Source: Gammaproteobacteria bacterium
GTDB lineage: Bacteria; Pseudomonadota; Gammaproteobacteria; Steroidobacterales; Steroidobacteraceae
Length of the DNA stretch: 64,000 nt
Direction: 5' to 3'
NCBI GenBank assembly: GCA_025358295.1
Contig: JANYJY010000069.1
Span: 62,001-126,000 of the forward strand
Part shown: piece by piece, positions 25,663 through 35,904 of the stretch
How positions within the stretch are numbered: position 1 is the first letter of the stretch
Layout of the letters: each line of letters begins with the position of its first letter
The notes under the pieces: generated by a model
What the model was told of the DNA's origin: nothing
Seen by the model: only the letters and a program-made list of their open reading frames with translations
The model's database searches: none
Translations under genes and position numbers: made by a program

Positions 25663-26979
25663 ATGAAAAAATCTACATTCTCATGGCCATTGCTGTGCCT
25701 GCTTGCGTGTCCCGCGTTCGTTTCCGCGCAGGATATCTCCGGACTGGTCGACATCTACAAGGGTATCCACTCCCATCCGGAGCTGTCGCACCGCGAAGAT
25801 CACACGGCTGCGTTGCTAGCGGCGGAATTGCGCAAGGCGGGCTACACCGTGACCGAGCACGTGGGCAAGTACCCGGACGGAACCGCCGCATTCGGTGTGG
25901 TTGCGTTATTGCAGAACGGTCCAGGCCCGACGCTGTTGATCCGCGCCGACATGGATGCGCTGCCCATGGTCGAGGAGACGGGTGTGGACTACGCCAGCCA
26001 CGTCAAGACCAAGAACGCCGCCGGCCAAGACGTTGGCGTGCTGCATGCCTGCGGCCATGACGTGCATGTTGCCACCTTGATCGGCACCGCGCGGGCGCTC
26101 GCGGCCAGCCGTTCCAAATGGCACGGTAGCTTGATGCTGATCGACCAGCCATCCGAAGAGACGGTTGACGGGGCGCGGGCCATGTTGGCCGATGATTTGT
26201 ACCGGAGATTCGACACTCCCACTTTTGCCGTCGCGTTGCACGACACCAATAGCCGGGCGGCGGGGACTGTATCGATCACCGGCGGGCCGGCGTTGACCAG
26301 CGCAACGTCGGTGGATGTGGTGTTGCGCGGTGTCGGTTCGCACCGGGCTCAGCCGCAGGCGGGCAAGGATCCCATCGTGATGGCGGGTGAATTCATCGTT
26401 CAACTGCAGACCATAGTGAGCCGACAGGAGAATCCTTTGGATCCCGCCATCGTCACCATCGGCAGCATCCACGGCGGCACCAAGCGCAACATCATTCCGA
26501 ACGAAGTAAAAATGGAGCTCACGACCCGCGCCTATAGCGACCAGGCGCGACAAATCATTCTGGACGGGATTCGGCGCACCGCGCAGGGCGTGGCGCTGGC
26601 CGCCGGCGTTCCCGACGATTTGGCGCCCATCGTCACCGTGCTCGACGCGGAATCGACGCCGGCGATGTACAACGATCCGGCGCTCACGACGCGCGTGAAA
26701 GCGGCATTGATCAAATCTCTGGGCGCGCAAAATGTAATCGATGAGCCGCCGGGTACGGCCAGCGAGGACTTTGGCATTCTGGGATTGGAAGGCCGTAAAA
26801 TTCCGACGGTCATGTTCGGCTTGGGCACCGTAGATCCGGTGAAATTCGCGGCAGCCGCGGCGCAAGGCAAGCTGGTGCCGGGACCGCATAACAGTTTGTG
26901 GCAGCCGCTGCCCGAACCCACGCTGCGGACCGGGGTTATCGCGATGACGTCGGTGGCAACCGCTCTGCTACAGCGGTAA
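25663..26979 (+). CDS. Exported M20-family amidohydrolase / peptidase
   Basis: 438 residues from ATG 25663, which gives a clear signal peptide (cleavage near VSA-QD, residue 21); upstream in-frame codons overlap the divergent gene and are rejected. Metal-site motifs: IRADMDALPM, HACGHDVHVATL, QPSEE and a C-terminal PGTASEDFG. A dimerisation domain lies between. The family hydrolyses amide bonds of N-acyl or dipeptide-like substrates (hippurate, indole-acetyl-amino acids, succinyl-diaminopimelate and others). The signal peptide indicates a periplasmic or secreted enzyme, so it is more likely nutritional than biosynthetic. Confidence 0.9.
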   Translation: MKKSTFSWPLLCLLACPAFVSAQDISGLVDIYKGIHSHPELSHREDHTAALLAAELRKAGYTVTEHVGKYPDGTAAFGVVALLQNGPGPTLLIRADMDALPMVEETGVDYASHVKTKNAAGQDVGVLHACGHDVHVATLIGTARALAASRSKWHGSLMLIDQPSEETVDGARAMLADDLYRRFDTPTFAVALHDTNSRAAGTVSITGGPALTSATSVDVVLRGVGSHRAQPQAGKDPIVMAGEFIVQLQTIVSRQENPLDPAIVTIGSIHGGTKRNIIPNEVKMELTTRAYSDQARQIILDGIRRTAQGVALAAGVPDDLAPIVTVLDAESTPAMYNDPALTTRVKAALIKSLGAQNVIDEPPGTASEDFGILGLEGRKIPTVMFGLGTVDPVKFAAAAAQGKLVPGPHNSLWQPLPEPTLRTGVIAMTSVATALLQR

Positions 26980-27033
26980 TGGACGGCTTGGACGGAGTGC
27001 TATAGTCGGAGCACATTCAAGCGGGAGTTGACC

Positions 27034-27255
27034 ATGAGAAAATTGATCGCATTTGCCACCGTCAGCGGATTGTTGTTATTGGGTCTGGGTGCCTGTGAGC
27101 AGAAAGGACCGGTCGAAAAAGCCGGCGAGAAAATTGATCACGCCATCGATAGCGCAAAGAACGGCGGCAAGGAGCCGGTCGCAGACAAGCTGCAAGATGC
27201 CGCAGATCATGTCAAAGATGGCGTCAAAGACGCCGTTGACGACGTAAAGAAATAA
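27034..27255 (+). CDS. Small helical lipoprotein
   Basis: 73 residues from ATG 27034, with GGGAG eight bases upstream. The lipobox LGLGAC places the lipidated Cys at 21. The mature part is a Lys/Asp/Ala repeat helix (VEKAGEKIDHAIDSAKNG, LQDAADHVKDGVKDAVDDV), like YtxH/apolipophorin-type amphipathic stress lipoproteins. No precise function is known. It stops six bases before the convergent purD stop. Confidence 0.8.
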   Translation: MRKLIAFATVSGLLLLGLGACEQKGPVEKAGEKIDHAIDSAKNGGKEPVADKLQDAADHVKDGVKDAVDDVKK

Positions 27256-27261
27256 GCGTCG

Positions 27262-28560
27262 CTAGGGCTGCTGGCGCGCGATGGCGCGATAGCCGATATC
27301 GCGGCGGTACTGCACTAGATTCCAGTGGATGGCATGCACCAGGTCGTACGCTTGCGCTTGCGCCGTGGCGACGCTGTCGCCCAAGCCCACGGCGCAAAGC
27401 ACGCGGCCGCCGGATGTCACGACCTGCGTGCCGCCGCCTTGCTTGCTGTCGGTATGCGTGCCCGCGTGAAATACCTTGCCCGGCAGTCTCGCGGCGGCGT
27501 CGAGTCCGCTGATGGGGTCGCCTTTGTGATAGGTGTCGGGATAACCCCCGGCCGCCATCACCACCCCGAGAGCCGCACGTGTATCCCAGCGGGCGTCTAT
27601 TGTGTCCAGGACGCCGGCAAGCGCCGCCTCGCATAGATCGACGAGATCGCTTTGCAGGCGCATGAGAACGGGCTGGGTTTCCGGATCACCGAAGCGGCAA
27701 TTGAATTCGAGCACATTGGGCGTTCCGTCTGCGGCAATCATCAATCCCGCATAGAGAAACCCTATGTAAGGGTTACCGTCGGTGCGCAGCCCGCGCAGGG
27801 TGGGCTCGATCACTTCGCGCATGATGCGAGCGTATAATGCGGGCGTGACGATTGGGGCGGGCGAGTAGGCTCCCATACCGCCGGTGTTGGGCCCCTGATC
27901 GCCGTCGTCGCGTCGCTTATGATCCTGTGAGGTAGCCAGCGGCAGCACCGCTTGATCACTTGCGATGACGATGAAGCTGACTTCTTCGCCGTGCAGGAAT
28001 TCCTCAATCACGACGGTGTGCCCGGCGTTGCCGAAGCTGCCGCCGAGCATACCCTCGGCCGCGGCGATCGCCTCGGCGTGGGTCTCGCAGATAATGACGC
28101 CCTTGCCTGCGGCCAGTCCGTCCGCCTTGACCACGATGGGCAGTCGTTGCGCACGGATATAGGCGGGGTCGAAGTTTGCGGCGGTAAAGGTTGCATAGCT
28201 CGCTGTCGGTATGCGGTGACGTTTGAGGAAATCCTTGGTGAACGCCTTCGAACCTTCGAGGCGCGCCGCCGCCTTGGACGGGCCAAAGCAGGCGCGACCC
28301 GCGGCCGTGAATCGGTCGACGATGCCGCTGACCAGGGGTCCCTCGGGCCCGATGATGGTGAGGCCGATATCTTCACGCGTTGCGAATGCCAGCAGAGTGT
28401 CGATGTCGTCGGCCTGGATGTCGGCATTGCGCACCTTGGGCTCGAGCGCCGTGCCGGCATTCCCCGGTGCGACGAACACGGCCTGCACGCGCGGCGATTG
28501 TGCACACTTCCATGCCAGCGCGTGCTCTCGGCCGCCGCCGCCGACGATCAGAATCTTCAT
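27262..28560 (-). CDS. purD: Phosphoribosylamine-glycine ligase PurD
   Basis: 432 residues from ATG 28560, matching the family start MKILIVGGGGREHALAW; an upstream in-frame start is rejected. ATP-grasp fold with VKADGLAAGKGVIIC and EFNCRFGDPETQP. It ligates glycine to phosphoribosylamine in step 2 of purine synthesis. It lies 13 bases downstream of purH and is the last gene of a long leftward run that includes fis and purH. Confidence 0.97.
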   Translation of the reverse strand: MKILIVGGGGREHALAWKCAQSPRVQAVFVAPGNAGTALEPKVRNADIQADDIDTLLAFATREDIGLTIIGPEGPLVSGIVDRFTAAGRACFGPSKAAARLEGSKAFTKDFLKRHRIPTASYATFTAANFDPAYIRAQRLPIVVKADGLAAGKGVIICETHAEAIAAAEGMLGGSFGNAGHTVVIEEFLHGEEVSFIVIASDQAVLPLATSQDHKRRDDGDQGPNTGGMGAYSPAPIVTPALYARIMREVIEPTLRGLRTDGNPYIGFLYAGLMIAADGTPNVLEFNCRFGDPETQPVLMRLQSDLVDLCEAALAGVLDTIDARWDTRAALGVVMAAGGYPDTYHKGDPISGLDAAARLPGKVFHAGTHTDSKQGGGTQVVTSGGRVLCAVGLGDSVATAQAQAYDLVHAIHWNLVQYRRDIGYRAIARQQP

Positions 28561-28573
28561 GCGAGGTAAGCCT

Positions 28574-30139
28574 CTAGTGGCGAAAGTGACGCATTCCGGT
28601 GAACACCATCGCGATGCCGTGTTCATCGGCGGCCGCGATGACTTCGGCATCGCGTTTCGATCCGCCCGGCTGTATCACCGAGCTGATTCCGAGTTCGGCC
28701 ACAGCATCGAGGCCATCGCGGAACGGAAAGAAGGCGTCGGAGGCGATGCTTGCGAATCTCATGTCGAGGCCCGCATCCTTGGCTTTCAGTGCGGCGATTT
28801 TACTGCTGACCACGCGGCTCATCTGGCCGGCGCCGATGCCCACCGTTGCTCTGTCCTTGACGCAAACGATGGCGTTCGATTTGACATATTTCGCGATGCG
28901 CCAGGCAATGATCAAATCGTCGAGCTCGGCGAGAGTGGGTGCGCGCTTCGTGACCGCGCGCAATTCCTGCAGCCGCACCACGCCATCGTCCCGCGTTTGG
29001 ACCAACAGCCCGCCGGCTACGCTTTTGTATTCGAGCAGCTGGGTGACCGGATTCCCCAGGTCGCCGATGATAAGCACGCGCACGTTGTCCTTGGGCGACA
29101 ACACCGCTTGCGCCAATTCCGAAATGCCCGTCGCGATAATCACTTCAACGAACTGCTGATCCACGATGGTTTGCGCGGTCGCTGCATCCAACTCACGATT
29201 GAAAGCGATGATACCGCCGAAGGCGGAGGTGGAATCCGTCTTGTAGGCTCGAGCGTAGGCCTCGCCAACGGTGCCGGCAGCGGCGGCCCCGCAGGGATTG
29301 GCGTGTTTGACGATGACGCACGCAGGGGAATCGAACTGGCGCACGCATTCGACGGCCGTATCGCTGTCCGCGATGTTGTTGTAAGAAAGTTCCTTGCCCT
29401 GAATCTGCTTGGCGGAGGTGACCGAGGCGCCGATGGCGCGCGGATCCGTATAGAACGCGGCTTGCTGATGCGGATTCTCTCCATAGCGCAAATCCAGGTG
29501 CTTGCGGAACGACAGATTCAAGTCATCCGGAAATGTCGGCGCGCCGCCGCCGATGGCGCCGGTGAAGTAGGCCGACACCATGGCATCGTATTGCGCCGTG
29601 TGCGCGAATGCCTTGGCGGCCAGCTTGCGGCGCATGGCAACAGTCGTGCCACCGCCGTTGGCCGCCAGTTCATCGAGCAACCCGCGGTAATCGCCGGGAT
29701 CAACCATGACGGTGACCGAGGCATGGTTCTTCGCGGCGGCGCGCACCATGGCCGGCCCGCCGATGTCGATATTGTCGACCGCATCTTCATAGCTACAATC
29801 GGCTCGCGCCACCGTGGCCACGAACGGATAGAGATTGACGGCCAGCAGATCGATGGGCTCGATGTCGTGCTCGCGCATTACCGCTTCGTCGAGACCGCGC
29901 CTGCCCAAAAGGCCGCCGTGTATTTTCGGATGCAGAGTCTTCACTCGGCCGCCCATAATTTCCGGAAAACCAGTGTGCTCGGCGACTTCCTTGACCGTAA
30001 TACCGTGACTTAGCAGGAGTTTGGCGGTGCCGCCCGTGGACAACAGCTCGATGCCGCGCTCTTTAAGCTCGCGCGCAAGTTCGACGATTCCGGTCTTGTC
30101 GGAGACGCTGAGCAACGCGCGGCGGACGGGCGTAAGCAA
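28574..30139 (-). CDS. purH: Bifunctional AICAR transformylase / IMP cyclohydrolase PurH
   Basis: 521 residues from TTG 30139 (no better start codon is in frame). The N-terminal cyclohydrolase (MGS-like) domain has [20 protein letters not shown] and STGGTAKLL. The C-terminal transformylase domain has the catalytic [17 protein letters not shown] and QPGGSKRD. It catalyses the last two steps of IMP synthesis. Its start lies seven bases after the fis stop and purD follows 13 bases later. Confidence 0.96.
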   Translation of the reverse strand: MLTPVRRALLSVSDKTGIVELARELKERGIELLSTGGTAKLLLSHGITVKEVAEHTGFPEIMGGRVKTLHPKIHGGLLGRRGLDEAVMREHDIEPIDLLAVNLYPFVATVARADCSYEDAVDNIDIGGPAMVRAAAKNHASVTVMVDPGDYRGLLDELAANGGGTTVAMRRKLAAKAFAHTAQYDAMVSAYFTGAIGGGAPTFPDDLNLSFRKHLDLRYGENPHQQAAFYTDPRAIGASVTSAKQIQGKELSYNNIADSDTAVECVRQFDSPACVIVKHANPCGAAAAGTVGEAYARAYKTDSTSAFGGIIAFNRELDAATAQTIVDQQFVEVIIATGISELAQAVLSPKDNVRVLIIGDLGNPVTQLLEYKSVAGGLLVQTRDDGVVRLQELRAVTKRAPTLAELDDLIIAWRIAKYVKSNAIVCVKDRATVGIGAGQMSRVVSSKIAALKAKDAGLDMRFASIASDAFFPFRDGLDAVAELGISSVIQPGGSKRDAEVIAAADEHGIAMVFTGMRHFRH

Positions 30140-30146
30140 CGGCAGG

Positions 30147-30458
30147 CTACTCGTTGATGCCGAACTCTTTGAGTTTCTTGCGTAAAGTGCCGCGATTGAT
30201 GCCGAGAATCGTCGCTGCGCGGCTCTGATTTCCCTGCACGTGGCCCATGACCACCTTGAACAACGGCTCTTCCACTTCGCGCATCACGAGGTCGTACAGG
30301 TGTGCGGGTTTATGGCCGTTAAGCGTCTCGAAATAGCATTGCAACGCTTCCTCGGCCTGCGAACGCAGGGGTACGCCCTTGCCGTTCACCTTCAAGTCGC
30401 GGCCGTTGAAGGCCGGCGATATATCACGACGTGATTTTGATTTCTTTTTTGCGACCAT
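30147..30458 (-). CDS. fis: DNA-binding protein Fis
   Basis: 103 residues. The C-terminal helix-turn-helix is typical: [20 protein letters not shown], then [10 protein letters not shown]. Fis bends DNA and controls rRNA, tRNA and many growth-phase genes. The N-terminus is Lys/Arg-rich and slightly longer than the 98-residue E. coli protein. The dusB-fis linkage is the ancestral gammaproteobacterial arrangement, here extended on both sides. Confidence 0.96.
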   Translation of the reverse strand: MVAKKKSKSRRDISPAFNGRDLKVNGKGVPLRSQAEEALQCYFETLNGHKPAHLYDLVMREVEEPLFKVVMGHVQGNQSRAATILGINRGTLRKKLKEFGINE

Positions 30459-30504
30459 GGCCTTGTCCGAATCCTACCGATCGTATTGTTATCCGAATTC
30501 GCGC

Positions 30505-31482
30505 TTAGGCAGCGCGGTACATGCCCGTATCGTAATGTTCCAGCAGCGTCGACAATTGTTCCTTTGGCGTCTCGATTTGCACGAGACGATTCCGCAAGGC
30601 GTCTTGTCCGGGATGCTGACGAAAATACCAACTCAAGTGTTTACGCGCCACACGAACGCCGGTCTCATCGCCGTAGAAGGCGTACAGGTCTTCGAGATGG
30701 GCGCGCATAATATCACGGACTTTTTCCCGCGCCAGAGTTGCGCGCGATTCACCTGTCGCGAGGAAAAAATTGACTTCGTCGAAGATCCATGGCCGGCCTT
30801 GCGCCGCTCGGCCAATCATGATTCCGTCGCAGCCCGTCGTCTTGAGGATGCTGCGCGCTTTCTCGGGCGTATCAATGTCGCCGTTCGCAAACACGGGGAT
30901 CTTGACCGCCGCCTTGATTGCCGTGACGGTCTCATGCTCTGCGTCGCCCTGATATAGATCGGTGCGTGTGCGCCCGTGGATTGCAAGTGCTTGAATACCG
31001 TTGTCTTCCGCGATGCGCGCGATGCGAATGCCGTTCTTGTGGTCACGGTCCCAGCCGGTGCGCGTCTTCAGCGTAACGGGCGCATCGACAGACCGGACGA
31101 CCGCGTGCAAGATCCGTGCAACCAGATCTTCATCTTGCAGCAGGGCGGATCCCGCCAATCGATTGCAGACTTTTTTTGCGGGACAGCCCATATTGATGTC
31201 GATGATTTGCGCGCCGGCATCGACATTGCGGCGCGCGGCGTCAGCCATCATCTGCGGGTCGAAGCCGGCGATTTGCACCACGCGGGGGCCGGGCTCGCCC
31301 GTATGGTCCATGCGCCGGCGCGATTTAGGCGTATCCCACAGTCGCACGTCGGCGCTGAGCATTTCCGATGCGGCAAGTCCCGCACCAAACCGGCGACAAA
31401 GAATTCGAAAGGGACGATCGGTAACACCGGCCATTGGCGCCAGCACCACGTTCGACGGCAGAATGTACGGACCAATTTTCAT
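30505..31482 (-). CDS. dusB: tRNA dihydrouridine synthase DusB
   Basis: 325 residues. FMN-binding TIM barrel with VLAPMAGVTDRPFR, the catalytic motif NMGCPAKKVC (Cys100) and IHGRTRTDLYQGDA; the C-terminal helical domain has HLSWYFRQHPGQ. It reduces uridines in the tRNA D-loop (U17 in E. coli for DusB). Its ATG overlaps the stop of the DUF3426 gene (ATGA), and fis follows after 46 bases. Confidence 0.95.
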   Translation of the reverse strand: MKIGPYILPSNVVLAPMAGVTDRPFRILCRRFGAGLAASEMLSADVRLWDTPKSRRRMDHTGEPGPRVVQIAGFDPQMMADAARRNVDAGAQIIDINMGCPAKKVCNRLAGSALLQDEDLVARILHAVVRSVDAPVTLKTRTGWDRDHKNGIRIARIAEDNGIQALAIHGRTRTDLYQGDAEHETVTAIKAAVKIPVFANGDIDTPEKARSILKTTGCDGIMIGRAAQGRPWIFDEVNFFLATGESRATLAREKVRDIMRAHLEDLYAFYGDETGVRVARKHLSWYFRQHPGQDALRNRLVQIETPKEQLSTLLEHYDTGMYRAA

Positions 31483-32603
31483 CGCTTGGTCTGCGGTGCA
31501 ACATCATTGGCGCAAGAGAGTTTTTGATCGATGCCGCGCAGGCAGACATCGATCTCGAATCCTTCCGCACTTTTGCCCGGATCCAAGATTTGCAAGGTCG
31601 CATCGACGCGCTCGCCGGGTGCCAGCATTTTCGCCGTCGGCTTGCCTAAATACTCGGCCGGCTCAAAATCGCGCCGGCCGATGCCTTTGCCGAACCGATC
31701 GGCGAGCGTGACACGCAACAGGGGATAGGGCTGAAGCTGCGGCGCCGTGTTCAAGATGCTGGCGCGCAGCCGCAGGCTGCCATTCGCGTCCGGATCACCC
31801 GTGACGCCCCACTGTCGAAGCTCATAGGCTGACAGACTCGCCGGTGCGGGCAACGGCGACCCCATTACTCCGTATAGCGCTCCGACAACGGCACCCAAAG
31901 GCCCGTGTGAGTGGGTGACGAACCATTCTCGATTCTGATGCACGATCTGCAGCACCAAAAGCAGTGCCGAAATAACCGCGGCGCTGAGCCACAGCACCAA
32001 CGGCCGCCGTAGCACCTCGGGGCGCGCGGGGTTGAGGAGCGAGTCCACCGGCGTTTCTTCGCCGGGGACATGATCGGTTGTCGGTTCCGGCTCTGATTGC
32101 AGCTGGATCAAGGGATTCAAACCGTGTTGTTTCGATTCGACAAAGATTCGATCCAATTCCCCGGGCGGCAGAGTGAATTCCATCGCGCGGTCATCCAGTT
32201 CGTCTGCGGGCGCAGGCGGCGCTGGAGTCGGTGTCGCAGGAGAAGGCGCAACAGGCGAGGGCGCAGCAGGCGCAACGTACGTTGGCTCGTCCGGATCGTC
32301 CAAATCCCAGTCAATGATTTGTAGATGCGCGATTTCGACGCCCGGGGGGCCGACTTCCTCGGCATCCCGCGCCACCACGAGTGCCACCTGGGGCGCCACC
32401 ACGGATTCCAAAATGCTCTCCGCGCGCGTTTCCAGCTCCAGCGGCGATTCGCCGCCCGCAAATGCATTCGCGTCCTCGGCAAGGCGCGATAGCGCGTTGA
32501 ATACCTCGCCGCAGCGTCCGCAGCGAACCTGGCCGCCGGCGGTGCGCAGCACATCCGCCGACAGCTTGAAGACGGTTTCGCATTTTGAACATTGCGTATA
32601 CAC
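31479..32603 (-). CDS. MJ0042-type zinc-ribbon / DUF3426 membrane protein
   Basis: 374 residues from GTG 32603, directly after the prmA stop; ATG 32642, inside prmA, is an alternative. An N-terminal MJ0042 zinc ribbon has Cys5, Cys8, Cys28 and Cys31 (TQCSKCETVF, RCGRCGEVFN). A low-complexity Ala/Pro linker follows, then one transmembrane helix (near 213-233, LWLSAAVISALLLVLQIVH) and the DUF3426 domain (about 255-370). The topology suggests a cytosolic zinc finger and an exported beta domain. Function unknown; the position between prmA and dusB is conserved in gammaproteobacteria. Confidence 0.85.
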   Translation of the reverse strand: MYTQCSKCETVFKLSADVLRTAGGQVRCGRCGEVFNALSRLAEDANAFAGGESPLELETRAESILESVVAPQVALVVARDAEEVGPPGVEIAHLQIIDWDLDDPDEPTYVAPAAPSPVAPSPATPTPAPPAPADELDDRAMEFTLPPGELDRIFVESKQHGLNPLIQLQSEPEPTTDHVPGEETPVDSLLNPARPEVLRRPLVLWLSAAVISALLLVLQIVHQNREWFVTHSHGPLGAVVGALYGVMGSPLPAPASLSAYELRQWGVTGDPDANGSLRLRASILNTAPQLQPYPLLRVTLADRFGKGIGRRDFEPAEYLGKPTAKMLAPGERVDATLQILDPGKSAEGFEIDVCLRGIDQKLSCANDVAPQTKR

Positions 32604-32604
32604 G

Positions 32605-33486
32605 CTAGTGGGTTCTCCGAGCGTAGATGCAGCACCAGTCATCGCGCTCAACGATCTGCACCATATCAAAAGCGGCGCCGTAGGCGGCCTTTACTGCATA
32701 TGCCTGTGTTTTCAATAGTCCCGACAGGAGCAAGTATCCTCCCGTCTCGCAGGCTGCCGTGAGTTTCGGCGCCAATTCAATCAAGGGACCCGCAAGAATA
32801 TTGGCCACGACGCAGAAGGCCGGTTTTAGGGCGGCGTCGACGTCTTGCACATCGAGGTTGGCGGAGACGCCGTTGCGAATTGCATTGTCGCGCGTCGCGA
32901 GCAGCGCCTGCGGATCCAGATCGACCGCCCACACGTGAGCGGCGCCCAACTTCAACGCCGCAATTCCCAGGATGCCGGATCCGCAGCCGTAGTCGATGAC
33001 GGTGCGGCCGCCGAGCGGCAAGGATTCTAGGATCTGCAGGCAGAGCGCTGTGGTGGGATGCGTGCCGGTGCCGAAGGCAAGGCCGGGGTCGAGCCGCACC
33101 ACGACGGCATCCGGGTCATCCGGCGGGGCGTCGGCCGTTGGGCACACCCATAACCGCCGTCCGAAGCGCATGGATTTCCAATCGGTCAGCCAGACCCGCT
33201 CCCAATCCTGGTCCTCGACCGCAACTACGCGCGCGGTGCTGGTGATGTGCGGCCCCAGGGCGCCTGCGAGCCTCTTAAGATTTCGCGCGACATCCGAGGA
33301 TTCTTCAAACAAGGCGCGAACCAGGGTGTCGCTCCACAATCTGACCTCTCCCGGCTTGGGTTCGAGCACGGGCTCGTCGCCGCGATCGACGAAGGTGATT
33401 GAACTCGCGCCGATCTCGAGAAGCGTGGCCTCAACCGTTTCCAAGCTCAAGGTCGCGAGCGGGAATTCGATTTCATAAAAAGTCAT
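32605..33486 (-). CDS. prmA: Ribosomal protein L11 methyltransferase PrmA
   Basis: 293 residues, the usual length. SAM-binding motif I reads DYGCGSGILGIAALKLGA, preceded by GLAFGTGTHPTTALCLQIL; the acceptor motif region has VVANILAGPLIELAP. PrmA trimethylates lysines and the N-terminus of L11. It follows accC after 21 bases, and the DUF3426 gene starts one base after its stop. Confidence 0.96.
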   Translation of the reverse strand: MTFYEIEFPLATLSLETVEATLLEIGASSITFVDRGDEPVLEPKPGEVRLWSDTLVRALFEESSDVARNLKRLAGALGPHITSTARVVAVEDQDWERVWLTDWKSMRFGRRLWVCPTADAPPDDPDAVVVRLDPGLAFGTGTHPTTALCLQILESLPLGGRTVIDYGCGSGILGIAALKLGAAHVWAVDLDPQALLATRDNAIRNGVSANLDVQDVDAALKPAFCVVANILAGPLIELAPKLTAACETGGYLLLSGLLKTQAYAVKAAYGAAFDMVQIVERDDWCCIYARRTH

Positions 33487-33507
33487 CGATGCAACATCCT
33501 TGGGATG

Positions 33508-34851
33508 TTACTTCAGCCCCAATCGCCGCTCTAGATAGTGAATGTCGGTCCCGCCCTGACGAAACGCGGAATGATTGAAGATCTCTTGATGTAGAGCGAT
33601 GTTGGTCTTGATGCCCTCGACGACCATCTCCGCCAAGGCATTGCGCATGCGCGCGATCGCCGTGTCCCGGGTGTCGCCATAGGCGATGACCTTGCCGATC
33701 ATGGAGTCATAGAACGGCGGCACGTTGTAGCCGGTGTACACATGACTGTCGACGCGAATGCCCGGGCCGCCGGGGGCGTGCCAGAGACGCACCGGCCCCG
33801 GCGAGGGCACGAAGGTCTTGGGGTCTTCGGCATTGATGCGGCATTCCACGGCATGGCCGCGAATCTGGATGTCGTTCTGGCTGTATGCCAGGGGCTCGCC
33901 CGCCGCGATCAACAGTTGCGCCTTGACGATGTCCACCCCCGTGACCAGTTCGGTCACCGGATGTTCCACCTGCACGCGGGTGTTCATCTCGATGAAATAA
34001 AACTCATTGTCCTGGTACAGGAACTCGAGGGTGCCGGCGCTGCGATAACCGACTTCCCGGCAGGCCTTGACGCAGCGCTCGCCCATGGTCTTGCGCTGCT
34101 TGGCGGTTAATCCGGGGGCGGGAGCTTCTTCGATGACTTTCTGGTGCCGGCGCTGCATGGAACAGTCGCGCTCGCCCAGGTGCACCACATTGCCGTAATT
34201 GTCGGCCAACACCTGGAACTCGATGTGCCGCGGCTTTTCGAGGAACTTCTCCATGTAGACCTGGCCGTTGCCGAAGGCGGCAAGCGCTTCGCTTTGGGTC
34301 ACGCTGATGGCGTTCAACAGCGACGCGTCGGTGTGCACCACGCGCATGCCGCGTCCGCCGCCGCCGCCCGAGGCCTTGATGATCACCGGATAGCCGATGT
34401 CCTTGGCAATGCGGAAGTTCTCGTCGACATCATTGCCGAGCGGACCGTCCGACCCGGGCACGCAGGGCACGCCCGCGGCTTTCATGGTCTTGATGGCTGA
34501 GACCTTGTCGCCCATTCGACGGATTGTGTCGGCGCGCGGACCCACACAGATGAAGCCGCTCTTCTCGACGCGTTCAGCGAAATCGGCGTTCTCGGACAGA
34601 AAGCCGTAGCCCGGATGGATGGCGACCGCGTCGGTCACCTCGGCGGCGCTGATGATGGCGGGCATGTTCAAATAGGACAGCGCCGATTGCGGCGGCCCGA
34701 TGCAGACGGTCTCGTCCGCCAACAGCACATGCTTGGTATTGAAATCGGCGGTCGAATGCACGGCCACCGTCTTGATGCCGAGTTCGCGGCAGGCCCGCAA
34801 GATACGCAGGGCGATCTCGCCGCGATTCGCGATGACAACTTTTTCGAGCAT
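33508..34851 (-). CDS. accC: Acetyl-CoA carboxylase biotin carboxylase subunit AccC
   Basis: 447 residues. ATP-grasp signatures include [36 protein letters not shown] and [18 protein letters not shown]. It carboxylates biotin on AccB with ATP and bicarbonate in the first committed step of fatty acid synthesis. It lies six bases downstream of accB in the standard accBC operon. Confidence 0.97.
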   Translation of the reverse strand: MLEKVVIANRGEIALRILRACRELGIKTVAVHSTADFNTKHVLLADETVCIGPPQSALSYLNMPAIISAAEVTDAVAIHPGYGFLSENADFAERVEKSGFICVGPRADTIRRMGDKVSAIKTMKAAGVPCVPGSDGPLGNDVDENFRIAKDIGYPVIIKASGGGGGRGMRVVHTDASLLNAISVTQSEALAAFGNGQVYMEKFLEKPRHIEFQVLADNYGNVVHLGERDCSMQRRHQKVIEEAPAPGLTAKQRKTMGERCVKACREVGYRSAGTLEFLYQDNEFYFIEMNTRVQVEHPVTELVTGVDIVKAQLLIAAGEPLAYSQNDIQIRGHAVECRINAEDPKTFVPSPGPVRLWHAPGGPGIRVDSHVYTGYNVPPFYDSMIGKVIAYGDTRDTAIARMRNALAEMVVEGIKTNIALHQEIFNHSAFRQGGTDIHYLERRLGLK

Positions 34852-34857
34852 CTCGGG

Positions 34858-35313
34858 CTATTCGATGATGAACAGCGGCTGGCCGAACTCGACCGGTTCG
34901 CCGTTCTTGGCGAGCATCGCCGTGATCCGGCCGGCCTTATCGGACTCGATCTGGTTCATCATTTTCATGGCTTCGATGATGCACAGAATCTGGCCGACCT
35001 TGATTTCGGTGCCGATTTCGACGAACGCCTTGGCGCCCGGCGACGCGGCGGAGTAGTAGGTTCCCACCATGGGCGAGGTGACCGTGTAATCGTCGTTGCG
35101 CGGCTTGTGTTCGCCCGCCGACGTGGCCGGTGACGGCGCTGCGGCAGCGAGCGCCGGCTGCATCATGGGAGTTGCCATCGCCATGGGCGCCTGCATCGCC
35201 ATCCGTGGATGGCGGCTGATGCGCACGGATTCCTCGCCTTCGGAAATCTCGAGCTCAGAGATGCCGGACTCTTCCAGCAGCTCTATTAATTTCTTGACCT
35301 TGCGAATGTCCAT
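34858..35313 (-). CDS. accB: Biotin carboxyl carrier protein of acetyl-CoA carboxylase, AccB
   Basis: 151 residues. The C-terminal biotinyl domain has the biotinylation motif EAMKM with Lys117, preceded by SPMVGTYYSAASPGAKAFVE. The central linker is rich in Ala, Pro and Met. The N-terminal segment IRKVKKLIELLEESGISELE matches E. coli AccB. It carries carboxyl-biotin between AccC and AccAD. aroQ lies 27 bases upstream, also conserved. Confidence 0.97.
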   Translation of the reverse strand: MDIRKVKKLIELLEESGISELEISEGEESVRISRHPRMAMQAPMAMATPMMQPALAAAAPSPATSAGEHKPRNDDYTVTSPMVGTYYSAASPGAKAFVEIGTEIKVGQILCIIEAMKMMNQIESDKAGRITAMLAKNGEPVEFGQPLFIIE

Positions 35314-35340
35314 CCGCGAACCCCTTGAGTATCTTTGGTA

Positions 35341-35784
35341 TTAGGTGTTTGTCAGGCGGCCGCAAGCGGCCTCGAGTGCCAATTCGTAGCCAATAGGCCC
35401 CAAGCCGACAATGCAGCCGACCGCCACGTCGGATAAATAGGAATGATGCCGAAACCTCTCGCGCGCGAACACATTGCTCAAGTGAACTTCGATAAAAGGA
35501 ATCGCGACCGAGAGAAAGGCATCGCGCAACGCCACGCTGGTGTGCGAAAGCCCGGCCGGATTGATGATCACGAACGCAATGCCGTCACGTTTCGAGCCCT
35601 GAATTTTCTCGATGAGTTCGTGCTCGGCATTGCTCTGGAATGCAACCAGGGAGTGGCCACGGGCACGAGCCAGCCCTTCGAGCTTGGTCTGGATATCTTG
35701 CAGGCTGGCGGAACCGTAAATCTCCGGCTCGCGCGTGCCCAGCAGATTCAAGTTCGGACCATTTAGCAGCAGAATTCTGGCCAT
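35341..35784 (-). CDS. aroQ: Type II 3-dehydroquinate dehydratase AroQ
   Basis: 147 residues from ATG 35784, with AAGGCGAG upstream; the longer frame start is rejected because the family begins [16 protein letters not shown]. Signatures: [17 protein letters not shown] with active-site Tyr, [16 protein letters not shown] and [17 protein letters not shown]. It dehydrates 3-dehydroquinate in the shikimate pathway. The aroQ-accB-accC order is conserved widely in gammaproteobacteria. Confidence 0.96.
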   Translation of the reverse strand: MARILLLNGPNLNLLGTREPEIYGSASLQDIQTKLEGLARARGHSLVAFQSNAEHELIEKIQGSKRDGIAFVIINPAGLSHTSVALRDAFLSVAIPFIEVHLSNVFARERFRHHSYLSDVAVGCIVGLGPIGYELALEAACGRLTNT

Positions 35785-35826
35785 CTCGCCTTGGGTAAAG
35801 CGCTGTCGCATTGAAAAGGTCCGCGA

Positions 35827-35856
35827 TATTAACCAGAAATTGGAGTGAAATGGCAA
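35827..35856 (-). promoter_or_regulatory. Candidate sigma70 promoter for aroQ-accBC run
   Basis: On the minus strand TTGCCA (35856-35851) and TTAATA (35832-35827) are separated by 18 bases, placing a start site near 35820 and a leader of about 36 bases before aroQ. This is a visual match only; spacing and -10 are acceptable but not consensus. Confidence 0.45.
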
Positions 35857-35857
35857 G

Positions 35858-35882
35858 CTTCGGCGGCGAACGTCGCCGGAAG
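35858..35882 (-). terminator. GC-rich hairpin downstream of the tlpA-like gene
   Basis: An imperfect hairpin (arms CTTC-CGGCGA and TCGCCG-CCGAAG) lies 22 bases after the tlpA-like stop, just upstream of the candidate aroQ promoter. There is no T-run after it, so it may be a processing or pause structure rather than an intrinsic terminator. Confidence 0.3.
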
Positions 35883-35904
35883 CGGGGTATCCCCGAGGTC
35901 AACC

